Positions 7,863 to 16,929 of a stretch of DNA of 64,000 nucleotides are shown one piece after another. The DNA comes from Herbaspirillum sp. RTI4 (lineage in GTDB: Bacteria; Pseudomonadota; Gammaproteobacteria; Burkholderiales; Burkholderiaceae_D), in contig NZ_JAVIWQ010000002.1 in NCBI RefSeq assembly GCF_034313965.1, positions 3,286,001-3,350,000 of the forward strand, in the 5' to 3' direction. A program made the position numbers and the translations under genes. The first letter of the stretch is position 1. Every line of letters begins with the position of its first letter. The notes below the pieces were generated by a model. That model did not search any database, was not told where the DNA came from, and saw nothing but the letters and a program-made list of their open reading frames with translations.

Positions 7863-9554
7863 ATGTACCGCTACGATCAATACGATCATCAGATCGTCAA
7901 AGAACGCATTACCCAATACCGCGACCAGGTCCGCCGCCGCCTGAGCGACGAATTGGCAGAAGACGAATTCCGCATCCTGCGCCTGCAAAACGGCCTGTAC
8001 ATGCAGCGCCATGCCTACATGCTGCGCGTTGCTGTCCCCTATGGCTTGCTGGCAGCGCAACAGGTGCGCATGTTTGCCCATATCGCCCGCAAATATGACC
8101 GCGGCTATGGCCACTTCACTACCCGTCAAAATATCCAGTTCAACTGGATCAAGCTGGAAGAGTCGCCGGACATTCTGGCCGATCTGGCGACCGTCGAAAT
8201 GCACGCCATCCAGACTTCCGGCAATTGCATCCGCAACACCACCTCGGACGAGCTGGCCGGTGTGGCGCAGGATGAAATCATCGATCCGCGTCCCTACGCC
8301 GAGCTGATCCGGGAATGGAGCACTTTCCATCCTGAATTTGCCTATCTGCCGCGCAAATTCAAGATCGCTATTACCGGTGCCGAACAAGATCGCGCCGCAA
8401 CAGCCGTGCATGATGTCGGCCTGCATGTGATCCGTAATGCCGAAGGCGAAATCGGTTTCCGTGTGCTGGTCGGCGGCGGCATGGGTCGCACCCCGATTCT
8501 GGGCAGCGTCATCCGCGATTTCCTGCCGTGGCAGCACACCATGTCCTATCTGGAAGCAGTGCTGCGCGTCTATAACCAGTACGGTCGGCGCGACAACATT
8601 TACAAGGCCCGCATCAAAATTCTGGTCAAAGCGATTGGTCCCGAGGAATTCGCCCGTCAGGTCGAACTGGAATGGCAGTCGATCAAGGACGGCCCTTCCA
8701 CCCTGACGGTCGAGGAACTGGAACGCGTCGCGCAGTTTTTCACTGCGCCCGCCTATGCCACGCTGCCCGCAGTCGATGCCGAATTCGAGCGTCTGAAAGC
8801 GGAAGAAAAAGGCTTTGCCAACTGGCTCAAGCGCAATGTCAAACCGCACAAAGTGCCCGGTTACGCCGCCGTCATCCTGTCGCTGAAGAAAACCGGCGTA
8901 CCGCCGGGCGACATCACCGCCGACCAGATGGACTTCGTCGCCGATCTGTCGGATCGCTACAGCTTTTCCGAATTGCGCGTCACGCATGAGCAAAATCTGG
9001 TGCTGGCCGATGTCGAACAGTCGAAACTCCATGCCCTGTGGCTGGAAGCCAAGTCGCAAGGTCTGGCGACGCCGAATATCGGTCTGCTGACCGATATCAT
9101 TTGCTGCCCCGGCGGCGATTTCTGCTCGCTGGCCAATGCCAAGTCGATTCCGATTGCGCAAGCGATTGCCGAAAAATTCGACAATATCGATTACCAGCAT
9201 GACATCGGTGAAATCGAACTCAATATCTCGGGCTGTATCAACGCCTGCGGCCACCACCATGTCGGCAACATCGGCATTCTGGGCGTCGATAAGGATGGTG
9301 CCGAGTGGTATCAGGTCTCCATCGGCGGCGCGCAGGGCAATGAATCGAGCATAGGCAAAATCATCGGGCCTTCGTTCTCCGCGCATCAGATGCCAACCGT
9401 GGTCGATCGTCTGCTGCAGGTCTACGTCAAGCAACGCAACGGGGAAGAGTTGTTTATCGATACCGTGCGCCGCCTGGGTGTTGCCCCCTTCAAGGAGCAT
9501 GTGTACGCCACACCGATCAAAACCAGCGCCACACGCGGAGAAGACAATGCCTAA
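7863..9554 (+). CDS. cysI: Siroheme sulfite/nitrite reductase, hemoprotein subunit
   Basis: A 563-residue NirA/CysI-type reductase carrying siroheme and a [4Fe-4S] cluster. Cluster ligands are visible as C415-x5-C421 (CPGGDFC) and C458-x3-C462 (CINAC). It reduces sulfite to sulfide, taking six electrons. The gene lies in a cys operon beside cysH, cysD, cysN and the siroheme methyltransferase, so sulfite is the expected substrate, although this subfamily is often labelled nitrite/sulfite reductase. No cysJ flavoprotein gene is present, so ferredoxin or another donor probably supplies electrons. Its last 8 bp overlap the DUF934 gene. The start follows AAAGGA and GAGAG sequences. Confidence 0.92.
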   Translation: MYRYDQYDHQIVKERITQYRDQVRRRLSDELAEDEFRILRLQNGLYMQRHAYMLRVAVPYGLLAAQQVRMFAHIARKYDRGYGHFTTRQNIQFNWIKLEESPDILADLATVEMHAIQTSGNCIRNTTSDELAGVAQDEIIDPRPYAELIREWSTFHPEFAYLPRKFKIAITGAEQDRAATAVHDVGLHVIRNAEGEIGFRVLVGGGMGRTPILGSVIRDFLPWQHTMSYLEAVLRVYNQYGRRDNIYKARIKILVKAIGPEEFARQVELEWQSIKDGPSTLTVEELERVAQFFTAPAYATLPAVDAEFERLKAEEKGFANWLKRNVKPHKVPGYAAVILSLKKTGVPPGDITADQMDFVADLSDRYSFSELRVTHEQNLVLADVEQSKLHALWLEAKSQGLATPNIGLLTDIICCPGGDFCSLANAKSIPIAQAIAEKFDNIDYQHDIGEIELNISGCINACGHHHVGNIGILGVDKDGAEWYQVSIGGAQGNESSIGKIIGPSFSAHQMPTVVDRLLQVYVKQRNGEELFIDTVRRLGVAPFKEHVYATPIKTSATRGEDNA

Positions 9555-10098
9555 TAAAATCATCAAAGACCGGCTCGTCGTCAGCGATGACTGGACTGTT
9601 CTGCGCCTGAGCGAAGGCGAAACCGCCGCCGACATCGTCGTCCCCGAAGGCAAGGTCATCGTGCCGCTGACCGTCTGGCAGGCGCAAACCGAGAAACTGA
9701 AACTACGCCCGCAACTGGGCGTGTGGCTGGCCAGCAATGAGCGGCCGGAAGAGCTGGCGGATCAATTAGCCTCGTTTCAGGTCATTGCCGTGGACTTCCC
9801 CAAGTTCGTCGATGGCCGTGGCTATTCAAGCGCCTACAACCTGCGCGCGCGACTGGGTTACACCGGCGAACTGCGCGCCATTGGCGATGTGCTGCGCGAC
9901 CAGTTGTTTTATCTGCAGCGGGTTGGCTTCAACGCCTTCGCGGTGCGGGCCGACAAGAATATCGACGATGCGCTCAAGGGCCTGACCGACTTCTCTGAAA
10001 AATACCAGACCTCCTGGGATGAGAAAAATCCCTTGTTCCGCCGTGGCCGCAGTGCTGCTGCGGCGGGTAATGCTGGCACTGCAGCGACTAAGGAGTAA
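9547..10098 (+). CDS. DUF934 family protein of sulfate assimilation operon
   Basis: A 183-residue soluble protein of the DUF934 family, recognised by IVPLTVWQAQTEKL, the VDFPKFVDGRGYSSAYNLR segment and the GELRAIGDVLRDQLFYLQR segment. The biochemical function is not established. In betaproteobacteria it regularly sits between cysI and cysH, so an accessory role in sulfite reduction (for example electron delivery or cofactor handling) is the usual suggestion; that is inference. I chose the ATG at 9547, which overlaps the end of cysI by 8 bp. The C-terminus is an Ala/Gly-rich tail of about 20 residues. Confidence 0.88.
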   Translation: MPNKIIKDRLVVSDDWTVLRLSEGETAADIVVPEGKVIVPLTVWQAQTEKLKLRPQLGVWLASNERPEELADQLASFQVIAVDFPKFVDGRGYSSAYNLRARLGYTGELRAIGDVLRDQLFYLQRVGFNAFAVRADKNIDDALKGLTDFSEKYQTSWDEKNPLFRRGRSAAAAGNAGTAATKE

Positions 10099-10105
10099 TC
10101 CAGCC

Positions 10106-10840
10106 ATGACGACTGACCTCAACACCCTGATCGCCGAGACCCTGACGACCCTGCGCAAAATCGCCAGCGACTTCTCGCCGGCGGTGATGGCCTCCAGTCT
10201 GGCAGCCGAAGACATGGTGCTGACCGACATGATCCTGCGCGACGGTCTGCCTATCGGCATCTTTACGCTGGAAACCGGACGTCTGCATTCCGAGACCCTG
10301 GGCATGCTCGACCGTATTCGTGAAACTTACGCTTACGACGTCACGCCCTACCGCCCGGAACCGGCGGCAATCGACACGTTTGTGGCCGATCATGGCCTCA
10401 ACGGTTTTTACGACAGCATCGACCTGCGCAAGGAATGCTGCCGTATCCGCAAGATGGAACCGCTGAACCGCGCTCTGGCTGGCAATGCCGCCTGGGTCAC
10501 CGGTCAACGCCGTGCGCAATCGGTCACCCGTACTGCGCTCGATGTGCAGGAGCAGGATGCCGCGCACAACATGGTCAAGTTCAATCCGCTGGCCGACTGG
10601 TCGGAAGAACAGGTCTGGCAATATCTGCGCGAGCGTCAGGTGCCGTACAACCCGCTGCATGACAAGGGCTATCCCTCCATCGGTTGCGCGCCCTGCACCC
10701 GTGCGATCCAGCCCGGCGAAGACGTGCGCGCCGGTCGCTGGTGGTGGGAAAACCCCGACTCCAAGGAATGCGGCCTGCATGTGGTCGACGGCAAACTGGT
10801 GCGCATGAAGCCGGTTCAGGCCACGGTCACCGGCAGTTAA
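10106..10840 (+). CDS. cysH: Phosphoadenylyl-/adenylyl-sulfate reductase (APS reductase type)
   Basis: A 244-residue thioredoxin- or glutathione-dependent reductase that converts activated sulfate to sulfite. It has the cysteine pairs CC at 111-112 and C194-x2-C197 (GCAPC) that bind a [4Fe-4S] cluster, plus the catalytic Cys222 in ECGLH. This cluster-bearing set marks the APS-using type and fits the absence of an APS kinase domain on CysN and of any cysC here. The start at 10106 (MTTDLNTL) has AAGGAG 11 nt upstream and begins 7 bp after the DUF934 stop. Confidence 0.92.
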   Translation: MTTDLNTLIAETLTTLRKIASDFSPAVMASSLAAEDMVLTDMILRDGLPIGIFTLETGRLHSETLGMLDRIRETYAYDVTPYRPEPAAIDTFVADHGLNGFYDSIDLRKECCRIRKMEPLNRALAGNAAWVTGQRRAQSVTRTALDVQEQDAAHNMVKFNPLADWSEEQVWQYLRERQVPYNPLHDKGYPSIGCAPCTRAIQPGEDVRAGRWWWENPDSKECGLHVVDGKLVRMKPVQATVTGS

Positions 10841-10858
10841 GCACTGCGCTTGGCGCGT

Positions 10859-10910
10859 ACTTATCAGCACTTATCAGCACTTATCAGCACTTATTAGCAC
10901 TTATTAGCAC
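10859..10910. repeat. Five tandem copies of a 10-bp unit between cysH and cysD
   Basis: Three exact copies of ACTTATCAGC followed by two of ACTTATTAGC, at exactly 10-bp spacing (10859-10908) plus two more matching bases. The array starts 19 bp after the cysH stop in an otherwise unremarkable 196-bp spacer. The period is close to one helical turn. Confidence 0.95.
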
Positions 10911-11036
10911 GATTTGATCTCGCTTCGCCCTTATTGATTATTCGCCGCCTATTCACTATCTATTCACCGCCGTTTTGCGCTGCTTTCTCCTTACAGAGCA
11001 AGCTCGCCCAACCGCAGACCTCCACAGGACTACCGA

Positions 11037-11972
11037 ATGAACACCGCCGTACAGAACTCCCTCCCTGAGCGCGCCAGCAACCGCCATCTGGACTGGCTGG
11101 AATCCGAAGCCATCCACATCATGCGTGAAGTCGCCGCCGAATGCGGCAATCCGGCCCTGCTGTTTTCCGGCGGCAAAGATTCCGTCGTGCTGCTGCGTCT
11201 GGCCGAAAAAGCCTTCCGTCCGGGCAAATTCCCGTTTCCACTGGTGCATATCGATACCGGCCATAATTTTGCCGAAGTCATCACCTTCCGCGACCAGCGC
11301 GCGGCTGAACTGGGCGAAAGACTGATCGTCGGTTCGGTGGAAGACTCCATCGCCCGCGGCACGGTGCGGCTGCGCAATCCCCTGACCGATTCCCGCAACG
11401 CGGCGCAAGCCGTGACGCTGCTGGAAACGATTGCCCAATACAAATTCGACGCCTGCATAGGCGGCGCTCGTCGCGATGAAGAAAAAGCACGCGCCAAGGA
11501 ACGTATTTTTTCTTTCCGCGATGAATTCGGTCAGTGGAACCCGAAGGCGCAACGGCCTGAGCTGTGGGATTTGTATAACACCCGCGTCCATCCCGGCGAA
11601 AACATGCGCGTATTCCCGATTTCCAACTGGACTGAGCTGGACGTCTGGCAGTACATCGAGCGCGAACAGCTGGCTTTGCCGCCGATTTATTTCGCCCATC
11701 AGCGCCAGGTGATCCCGCGCAACGGCCTGCTGGTGCCGCTGACCGATCTGACCCCTGCCCTCGAAGGCGAAAAGGTGGAAACGATGTCGGTGCGCTTCCG
11801 TACGGTCGGTGATATTTCCTGCACCTGCCCGGTAGCATCCGACGCCAGCGATCTGGCCGCGATCATCGCCGAAACGGCCGTAACGCAAATTACCGAACGC
11901 GGCGCGACCCGGATGGATGATCAAACCTCCGAAGCCTCGATGGAAAAACGTAAAAAAGAAGGATATTTCTGA
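11037..11972 (+). CDS. cysD: Sulfate adenylyltransferase subunit 2
   Basis: A 311-residue ATP-sulfurylase catalytic subunit, which with the CysN GTPase makes APS from sulfate and ATP. The PP-loop LLFSGGKDS ends at residue 49, followed by HIDTGHNF, GARRDEEKARAKER and the conserved MRVFPISNWTELDVWQYI; the C-terminus MEKRKKEGYF is typical. The start ATG has AGGA about 9 nt upstream. Its stop overlaps the cysN start (TGATG), so CysD and CysN are translationally coupled, as expected for a heterodimer. Confidence 0.95.
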   Translation: MNTAVQNSLPERASNRHLDWLESEAIHIMREVAAECGNPALLFSGGKDSVVLLRLAEKAFRPGKFPFPLVHIDTGHNFAEVITFRDQRAAELGERLIVGSVEDSIARGTVRLRNPLTDSRNAAQAVTLLETIAQYKFDACIGGARRDEEKARAKERIFSFRDEFGQWNPKAQRPELWDLYNTRVHPGENMRVFPISNWTELDVWQYIEREQLALPPIYFAHQRQVIPRNGLLVPLTDLTPALEGEKVETMSVRFRTVGDISCTCPVASDASDLAAIIAETAVTQITERGATRMDDQTSEASMEKRKKEGYF

Positions 11973-13318
11973 TGACCGCCGCACTGAGCACCGCACCGAC
12001 CACCCACCGCGCCGACACGGCTGACCACGACTCGCAGGAACGCGGCATGCTGCGCTTCATTACGGCCGGTTCGGTGGACGATGGCAAAAGCACGCTGATC
12101 GGCCGCCTGCTGTTCGACAGCAAGGGCATTTTCGCCGACCAGCTCGACGCCATGTCACGCGCCAAACACAAGCGCACCGTGGGCGATACCATCGACCTGT
12201 CGCTGCTGACCGATGGACTGGAAGCCGAGCGCGAACAAGGCATCACCATCGACGTCGCCTACCGCTACTTCGCCACGCCGAAACGCAAGTTCATCATTGC
12301 CGATACGCCGGGCCATGAGCAGTACACCCGCAACATGGTCACTGGCGCATCGACGGCCGATGCGGTCATCATTCTGATCGATGTGTCCAAGGTCAAGCTG
12401 GGCGATGACGGCAGCGTTGAGTTGCTGACGCAAACCAAGCGCCATTCGATCATCGCGCATCTGCTGCAAATCGAGCATGTGGTGGTAGCAGTCAACAAGA
12501 TGGATCTGGTCAACTACGACCAATCGGTATACGACCGCATCGTTGCTGCCTACGGCGAGTTTGCCGCCCAGCTCGGATTGAAGGACGTGCATCCGCTGCC
12601 GCTGTCCGCACTGGCGGGCGACAACGTGGTTGTGGCCGGCGACCGCATGCCGTGGTATCAGGGCCCGACGCTGATCGAGCTGCTGGAATCGCTCAAGGTC
12701 TACGACAATGCGCATACCGCGCCGCTGCGCTTTCCGGTGCAACTGGTGGCGCGTCACAACGGTCACGCGGCGGAAGATTTCCGCGGCTACATGGGTCGCA
12801 TCGAAGCAGGCCGTGTCAGCAAGGGCGACAAACTGGTGGTGCAACCGGGTGGCCAGAGCGCAACGGTCAAAGATATCCGGGTGATCGACACCTCGCTGGA
12901 ATCGGCCGGTGCCGGGCAATCGGTGACCTTGCTGCTGGAAGAGTATCTCGATATTTCTCGCGGCGACATGCTGGCATCTGCCTCGCAGCCGCCGACGCTG
13001 CTGAAAACGCTGAAGGCCGATCTGTGCTGGCTGTCGGAAGATGCGCTCGATCTGCGCCGCAAATACTGGCTCAAGCACACCACGCGCCAGGTCACTGCAC
13101 GCATGAGCAGCATTGAAAGCCTGCTCGACATCAATACTCAGGAGCGCCGTCCTTCGGCGCTGCCCTTGCAGCTCAATGACATTGCCCGTGTCACGCTGAA
13201 CCTGCAACAACCGGTCGCTGCCGATAGCTACGATGACAGCCGGACTACAGGTTCTTTCATTCTGATCGATGAAGTGACGCACCAGACGGTGGCGGCCGGT
13301 ATGATACGGCTGGATTAA
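11972..13318 (+). CDS. cysN: Sulfate adenylyltransferase subunit 1 (GTPase)
   Basis: A 448-residue EF-Tu-like GTPase that couples GTP hydrolysis to APS synthesis by CysD. The G1 motif GSVDDGKSTLIGRLL, the G3 motif DTPGHEQYTRNM and the G4 motif NKMD are all present, followed by beta-barrel domains. The length matches stand-alone CysN; there is no C-terminal APS kinase domain of the CysNC kind, in keeping with the APS-type CysH. The last codons fall in a perfect 14-bp tandem duplication (13305-13332) which repeats the stop codon and adds no residues. Confidence 0.94.
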   Translation: MTAALSTAPTTHRADTADHDSQERGMLRFITAGSVDDGKSTLIGRLLFDSKGIFADQLDAMSRAKHKRTVGDTIDLSLLTDGLEAEREQGITIDVAYRYFATPKRKFIIADTPGHEQYTRNMVTGASTADAVIILIDVSKVKLGDDGSVELLTQTKRHSIIAHLLQIEHVVVAVNKMDLVNYDQSVYDRIVAAYGEFAAQLGLKDVHPLPLSALAGDNVVVAGDRMPWYQGPTLIELLESLKVYDNAHTAPLRFPVQLVARHNGHAAEDFRGYMGRIEAGRVSKGDKLVVQPGGQSATVKDIRVIDTSLESAGAGQSVTLLLEEYLDISRGDMLASASQPPTLLKTLKADLCWLSEDALDLRRKYWLKHTTRQVTARMSSIESLLDINTQERRPSALPLQLNDIARVTLNLQQPVAADSYDDSRTTGSFILIDEVTHQTVAAGMIRLD

Positions 13319-13332
13319 TACGGCTGGATTAA
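13305..13332. repeat. 14-bp tandem duplication at the cysN stop codon
   Basis: TACGGCTGGATTAA occurs twice in direct tandem, the first copy containing the last codons and stop of cysN. It looks like a recent slippage duplication that left the reading frame unaffected. Confidence 0.9.
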
Positions 13333-13354
13333 GACTCACCCACAAGGCATGGCA

Positions 13355-14194
13355 ATGACAACAGCGTCCTCAGCGGCAGCGGCAGCTTCAGCAGTAGCTT
13401 CAATGGCAGCTTCAGTGGCTACCGCCGCTCCGGTATTCGGCAAAGTCTATCTGGTAGGGGCCGGCCCCGGCGCAGCGGATCTGATTACGCTGCGCGGCGC
13501 ACGCATTCTGGCGCTGGCCGATGTGGTGTTGCACGATGCCCTGTCCGGCGCCGACATGTTGGCGCTCTGCCCGCAGGCGCGTCTGATTCCGGTGGGCAAA
13601 CGCAGTGGTCAGCGTTCGACCGCGCAAGTCGATATCAATGAGCGTCTGGTTGAATGCGCCCGTCAGTATCAGCATGTCGTGCGACTCAAAGGCGGTGACC
13701 CTATGCTGTTCGGTCGCGCCGATGAAGAATTGCGGATGCTGGAAAGCCACGGTATTGCCTATGAAATCGTGCCCGGCATTACTGCCGCGCTGGCCGCCGC
13801 AGCGGCCGCTCATCAGCCTTTGACCAAGCGCGGCGTGGCACGCAGCGTGTCGCTATTCACTTCCAGTACCGGCGCCGATGAGCCGCACGATGTCAGCATG
13901 CCGAATGGCGATACGCTGGTTCAGTACATGGGTGGCCGGGAGGCCGCAGCTACCGCGCTTCGTTTGCTGGAGGCGGGACATGCTGCCGATACGCCGGTCG
14001 TAGTGGTCGAAAACTGCAGCCGCAGCGATCAGCGCATCCTGCGCTTGCCGCTGGCCGCCCTGGAGCAGGGCCTGACGTCTTGTCTGGGGCCGGTGCTGGT
14101 CATGATAGGCGAGGCGCTGAGGCGGCGGGAGAATGGCTTGGCGGGGGATGGGGAGGAGGCACATCCAGCGTCTATGACGGCACAGGCACGCTGA
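13355..14194 (+). CDS. cobA: Uroporphyrinogen-III C-methyltransferase
   Basis: A SUMT that methylates uroporphyrinogen III twice to precorrin-2, the siroheme precursor needed by CysI. Motifs are VYLVGAGPGAADLITLRG, the RLKGGDPMLFGRADEE segment and EIVPGITAALAAAA. It lacks the N-terminal dehydrogenase/ferrochelatase domain of CysG, so siroheme completion must be encoded elsewhere. The first 25 residues are an unusual Ala/Ser/Thr tract encoded by an imperfect repeat (GCAGCTTCAG-like) and probably disordered. Two in-frame ATGs exist at 13349 and 13355; the AAGG sequence ends 7 nt before the second and only 1 nt before the first, so I prefer 13355. It is 36 bp after cysN, probably the last gene of the operon. 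Confidence 0.9.
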   Translation: MTTASSAAAAASAVASMAASVATAAPVFGKVYLVGAGPGAADLITLRGARILALADVVLHDALSGADMLALCPQARLIPVGKRSGQRSTAQVDINERLVECARQYQHVVRLKGGDPMLFGRADEELRMLESHGIAYEIVPGITAALAAAAAAHQPLTKRGVARSVSLFTSSTGADEPHDVSMPNGDTLVQYMGGREAAATALRLLEAGHAADTPVVVVENCSRSDQRILRLPLAALEQGLTSCLGPVLVMIGEALRRRENGLAGDGEEAHPASMTAQAR

Positions 14195-14316
14195 GCAACA
14201 CCACAGCACTTGCCGGGATTTCCTCCGCGCTATCCGGCTTGCTCAGTACCAACCCCACTCTTGCATCGGTCGCTGTGAGCGATTCGATCAATCAAGGCAT
14301 TGTCAGCAACTTGTAA
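14161..14316 (+). pseudogene. Possible C-terminal remnant of an unidentified coding sequence
   Basis: In a frame different from cobA, and running past its stop, the translation reads SSVYDGTGTLSNTTALAGIS and then a Ser/Ala/Leu-rich stretch ending in NQGIVSNL and a TAA at 14316. The composition is protein-like (low in the rare residues typical of noncoding frames) but there is no start or upstream domain; the frame runs into the 3' end of cobA. I read it as the possible tail of a deleted gene; I do not recognise the parent. Chance is a real alternative. Confidence 0.3.
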
Positions 14317-14341
14317 ACGGCGGCGAATCGCACCGCCCCAA

Positions 14342-14488
14342 TGATCGTTGATCGTTGATCGTTGATCGTTGATCGTTGATCGCTGATCGTTGATCGTTGA
14401 TCGTTGATCGTTGATCGTTGATCGCTGATCGTTGATCGTTGATCGTTGATCGTTGATCGTTGATCGCTGATCGTTGATCGTTGATCGA
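14342..14488. repeat. 7-bp satellite, 21 units, with 42-bp higher-order period
   Basis: Twenty-one head-to-tail heptamers TGATCGY. Units 6, 12 and 18 are TGATCGC and the others TGATCGT (the last TGATCGA), so a six-unit, 42-bp block has itself been duplicated. Every unit contains a GATC. The array is noncoding and lies between cobA and the clpA terminator. Confidence 0.97.
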
Positions 14489-14500
14489 TCAGGCGGCGAT

Positions 14501-14538
14501 AAAAAAACCAGAACTGCTTGCGCGGTTCCGGTTTTTTT
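14501..14538. terminator. Bidirectional intrinsic terminator between cobA and clpA
   Basis: An A7-CC-AGAAC arm and a GTTCC-GG-T7 arm form a hairpin with A and T runs on its two sides, so it can stop transcripts from both the cobA side (plus) and the clpA side (minus). Confidence 0.8.
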
Positions 14539-14622
14539 ATGCAGAGGGAAATGGCATTGCGCATTTCCCTCGGTTACTGCATTTGCTGCATTTGCCTCAT
14601 TTACTCGACTACTACTCGACTA

Positions 14623-16929
14623 TTACTCAACTTCCACCTTTTCCAGCGGCTCGGCCGGTGGACGTGTCAGATCGACGATGGCGGGGAATTCCAGTACGAC
14701 CTGATCCTTGTCATCCAGATCCACATTCACCCGTCCGCCACTGACCAGTTTGCCGAACAGCAGCTCGTCGGCCAGCGCCTTGCGGATCATGTCTTGTATC
14801 AGACGTGCCATCGGCCGTGCGCCCATGAGTGGATCGAAGCCCTTCTTGCCGAGGAATTGACGGAGCTTGTCGCTGAAGACGGCTTCCACTTTTTTCTCGT
14901 GCAATTGCTCTTCCAGCTCCATCAGGAACTTGTCCACCACGCGCAGGATGATTTCTTCGTCCAGTGCGCGGAAGCTGATGATCGAATCCAGACGGTTGCG
15001 GAACTCGGGAGTGAACATCCGCTTGATGTCGATCATTTCGTCGCCGGCTTCTTTCTTTTCAGTAAAGCCGATGGTGCGTTTTTGCAGGCTTTCCGCGCCG
15101 GCATTGGTCGTCATGATGATGATCACATTGCGGAAATCCGCTTTGCGGCCGTTGTTGTCGGTCAGCGTGCCGTGGTCCATGACCTGCAACAGGATGTTGA
15201 AGATGTCCGGATGGGCTTTTTCGATTTCATCGAGCAGCAGTACGGAATGCGGCTTCTTGGTAATCGCCTCCGTCAGCAATCCGCCCTGTTCGAAACCGAC
15301 ATAGCCCGGCGGTGCGCCTATCAGACGGCTCACTGCATGACGTTCCATGTACTCGGACATGTCGAAACGGATTACTTCGATGCCGAGAATGAAGGCAAGC
15401 TGCTTCGCCACTTCGGTCTTGCCGACGCCGGTCGGGCCGGAGAACAGGAAGGAGCCGATAGGTTTGTCGGTCTTGCCCAAACCTGCGCGCGCCATTTTGA
15501 TGGCCGATGCCAGCGCTTCAATGGCCGGCTCTTGTCCGAACACGACATTTTTGAGGTCGCGTTCAATGGTTTGCAGCTTGGAGCGATCATCCTGATTGAC
15601 CGATTGCGTCGGGATGCGCGCAATACGGGCGATGATCTCTTCGATTTCGTTCTTGCCGATGGTCTTCTTCTGCTTCGATTTTGGCAGGATACGTTGTGCT
15701 GCACCCGCTTCGTCGATCACGTCGATGGCCTTGTCGGGCAGATGACGATCATTAATGAAACGCGCTGCCAGCTCGGCGGCAGAGGTCAGTGCAGAGGCAG
15801 AATACTTGACGCCATGATGCTCTTCGAAGCGCGACTTGAGTCCGCGCAAAATCTGCACGGTTTGTTCGACGGTCGGTTCGATAACATCGATCTTCTGGAA
15901 GCGCCTTGCCAGTGCCTGGTCTTTTTCAAACACGCCGCGGTATTCAGCGTACGTGGTCGCACCGATGCACTTGAGCTGACCGCTGGACAGTGCCGGCTTG
16001 AGCAGGTTGGAGGCATCCAAGGTGCCGCCGGAGGCAGAACCGGCACCGATGATGGTATGGATTTCATCAATGAACAGGATGCCGTTCGGGCTGTCCTTCA
16101 ATTGCTTGAGCACTGCTTTCAGACGTTGCTCGAAGTCGCCGCGGTATTTGGTGCCGGCCAGCAGCGCGCCCATATCGAGCGAGTAGACGATGCCGTTGCG
16201 CAGGATTTCAGGCACATCGTTTTGCGTGATGCGCCAGGCCAGCCCCTCGGCGATGGCGGTCTTGCCAACACCTGCTTCGCCTACCAGCAAGGGGTTGTTT
16301 TTCCGACGGCGGCACAAGGTCTGAATGACGCGCTCGACTTCGAAATCGCGTCCGATCAAGGGGTCGATCTTGCCTTCGAGAGCGGCCTTGTTCAGGTTTT
16401 GCGTGAACTGATCGAGAGGACTTTCTTTTTGCTGGCCTTCTGCTTGCACGTCTTCCACTCCTTCCGGGGCTTTTTGCGGATCGGCCTGCTGGTCCTTGCG
16501 TACGCCATGGGAAATGAAATTGACGACATCCAGACGTGTGACGCCCTGCTGATGCAGGTAGTACACGGCGTGAGAATCTTTTTCGCCAAAGATCGCTACC
16601 AGCACGTTGGCACCGGTGACTTCTTTTTTACCGTTCGAGGCCGACTGTACGTGCATGATCGCACGCTGGATCACGCGCTGGAAACCCAGCGTCGGCTGTG
16701 TATCGACTTCGCTGGTGCCGGGCACCATGGGCGTGTTGTCGTTGATGAAATTGGTCAGCGTCTTCCGCAGATCATCAATGTTGACCGCGCAGGCGCGCAT
16801 TACTTCGGCTGCAGACGGATTGTCCAGCAGCGCCAGCAACAGGTGCTCCACGGTGATGAATTCATGACGCGATTGTCGGGCTTCGACAAAGGCCATGTGC
16901 AAACTGACTTCTAATTCCTGCGCAATCAT
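14623..16929 (-). CDS. clpA: ATP-dependent Clp protease ATP-binding subunit ClpA
   Basis: A 768-residue class 1 Clp/Hsp100 unfoldase that feeds substrates to ClpP. It has the N-terminal repeat domain, two AAA modules with Walker A motifs GEAGVGKT (218-225) and GPTGVGKT (about 497), Walker B motifs ([19 protein letters not shown]) and the ClpP-docking loop TIGF in the second module. The start at 16929 is set by a GGAGGA sequence 5 nt upstream; a longer frame adds only six residues inside clpS. The stop of clpS overlaps this start by four bases (ATGA), so expression is coupled. Lack of a ClpB/C middle coiled coil supports ClpA. Confidence 0.96.
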   Translation of the reverse strand: MIAQELEVSLHMAFVEARQSRHEFITVEHLLLALLDNPSAAEVMRACAVNIDDLRKTLTNFINDNTPMVPGTSEVDTQPTLGFQRVIQRAIMHVQSASNGKKEVTGANVLVAIFGEKDSHAVYYLHQQGVTRLDVVNFISHGVRKDQQADPQKAPEGVEDVQAEGQQKESPLDQFTQNLNKAALEGKIDPLIGRDFEVERVIQTLCRRRKNNPLLVGEAGVGKTAIAEGLAWRITQNDVPEILRNGIVYSLDMGALLAGTKYRGDFEQRLKAVLKQLKDSPNGILFIDEIHTIIGAGSASGGTLDASNLLKPALSSGQLKCIGATTYAEYRGVFEKDQALARRFQKIDVIEPTVEQTVQILRGLKSRFEEHHGVKYSASALTSAAELAARFINDRHLPDKAIDVIDEAGAAQRILPKSKQKKTIGKNEIEEIIARIARIPTQSVNQDDRSKLQTIERDLKNVVFGQEPAIEALASAIKMARAGLGKTDKPIGSFLFSGPTGVGKTEVAKQLAFILGIEVIRFDMSEYMERHAVSRLIGAPPGYVGFEQGGLLTEAITKKPHSVLLLDEIEKAHPDIFNILLQVMDHGTLTDNNGRKADFRNVIIIMTTNAGAESLQKRTIGFTEKKEAGDEMIDIKRMFTPEFRNRLDSIISFRALDEEIILRVVDKFLMELEEQLHEKKVEAVFSDKLRQFLGKKGFDPLMGARPMARLIQDMIRKALADELLFGKLVSGGRVNVDLDDKDQVVLEFPAIVDLTRPPAEPLEKVEVE

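Noticed and set aside
7803..9737. 644-codon open frame on the minus strand opposite cysI
   Set aside because: Same reason: composition is that of a complementary strand, and cysI has clear catalytic motifs.
14342..14488. CRISPR array
   Set aside because: The repeats are only 7 bp with no spacers and no cas genes; it is a simple satellite.
14518..16914. 798-codon open frame on the plus strand opposite clpA
   Set aside because: It mirrors clpA exactly, with no recognisable domain, and clpA is beyond doubt; a long antisense frame is a codon-bias shadow.
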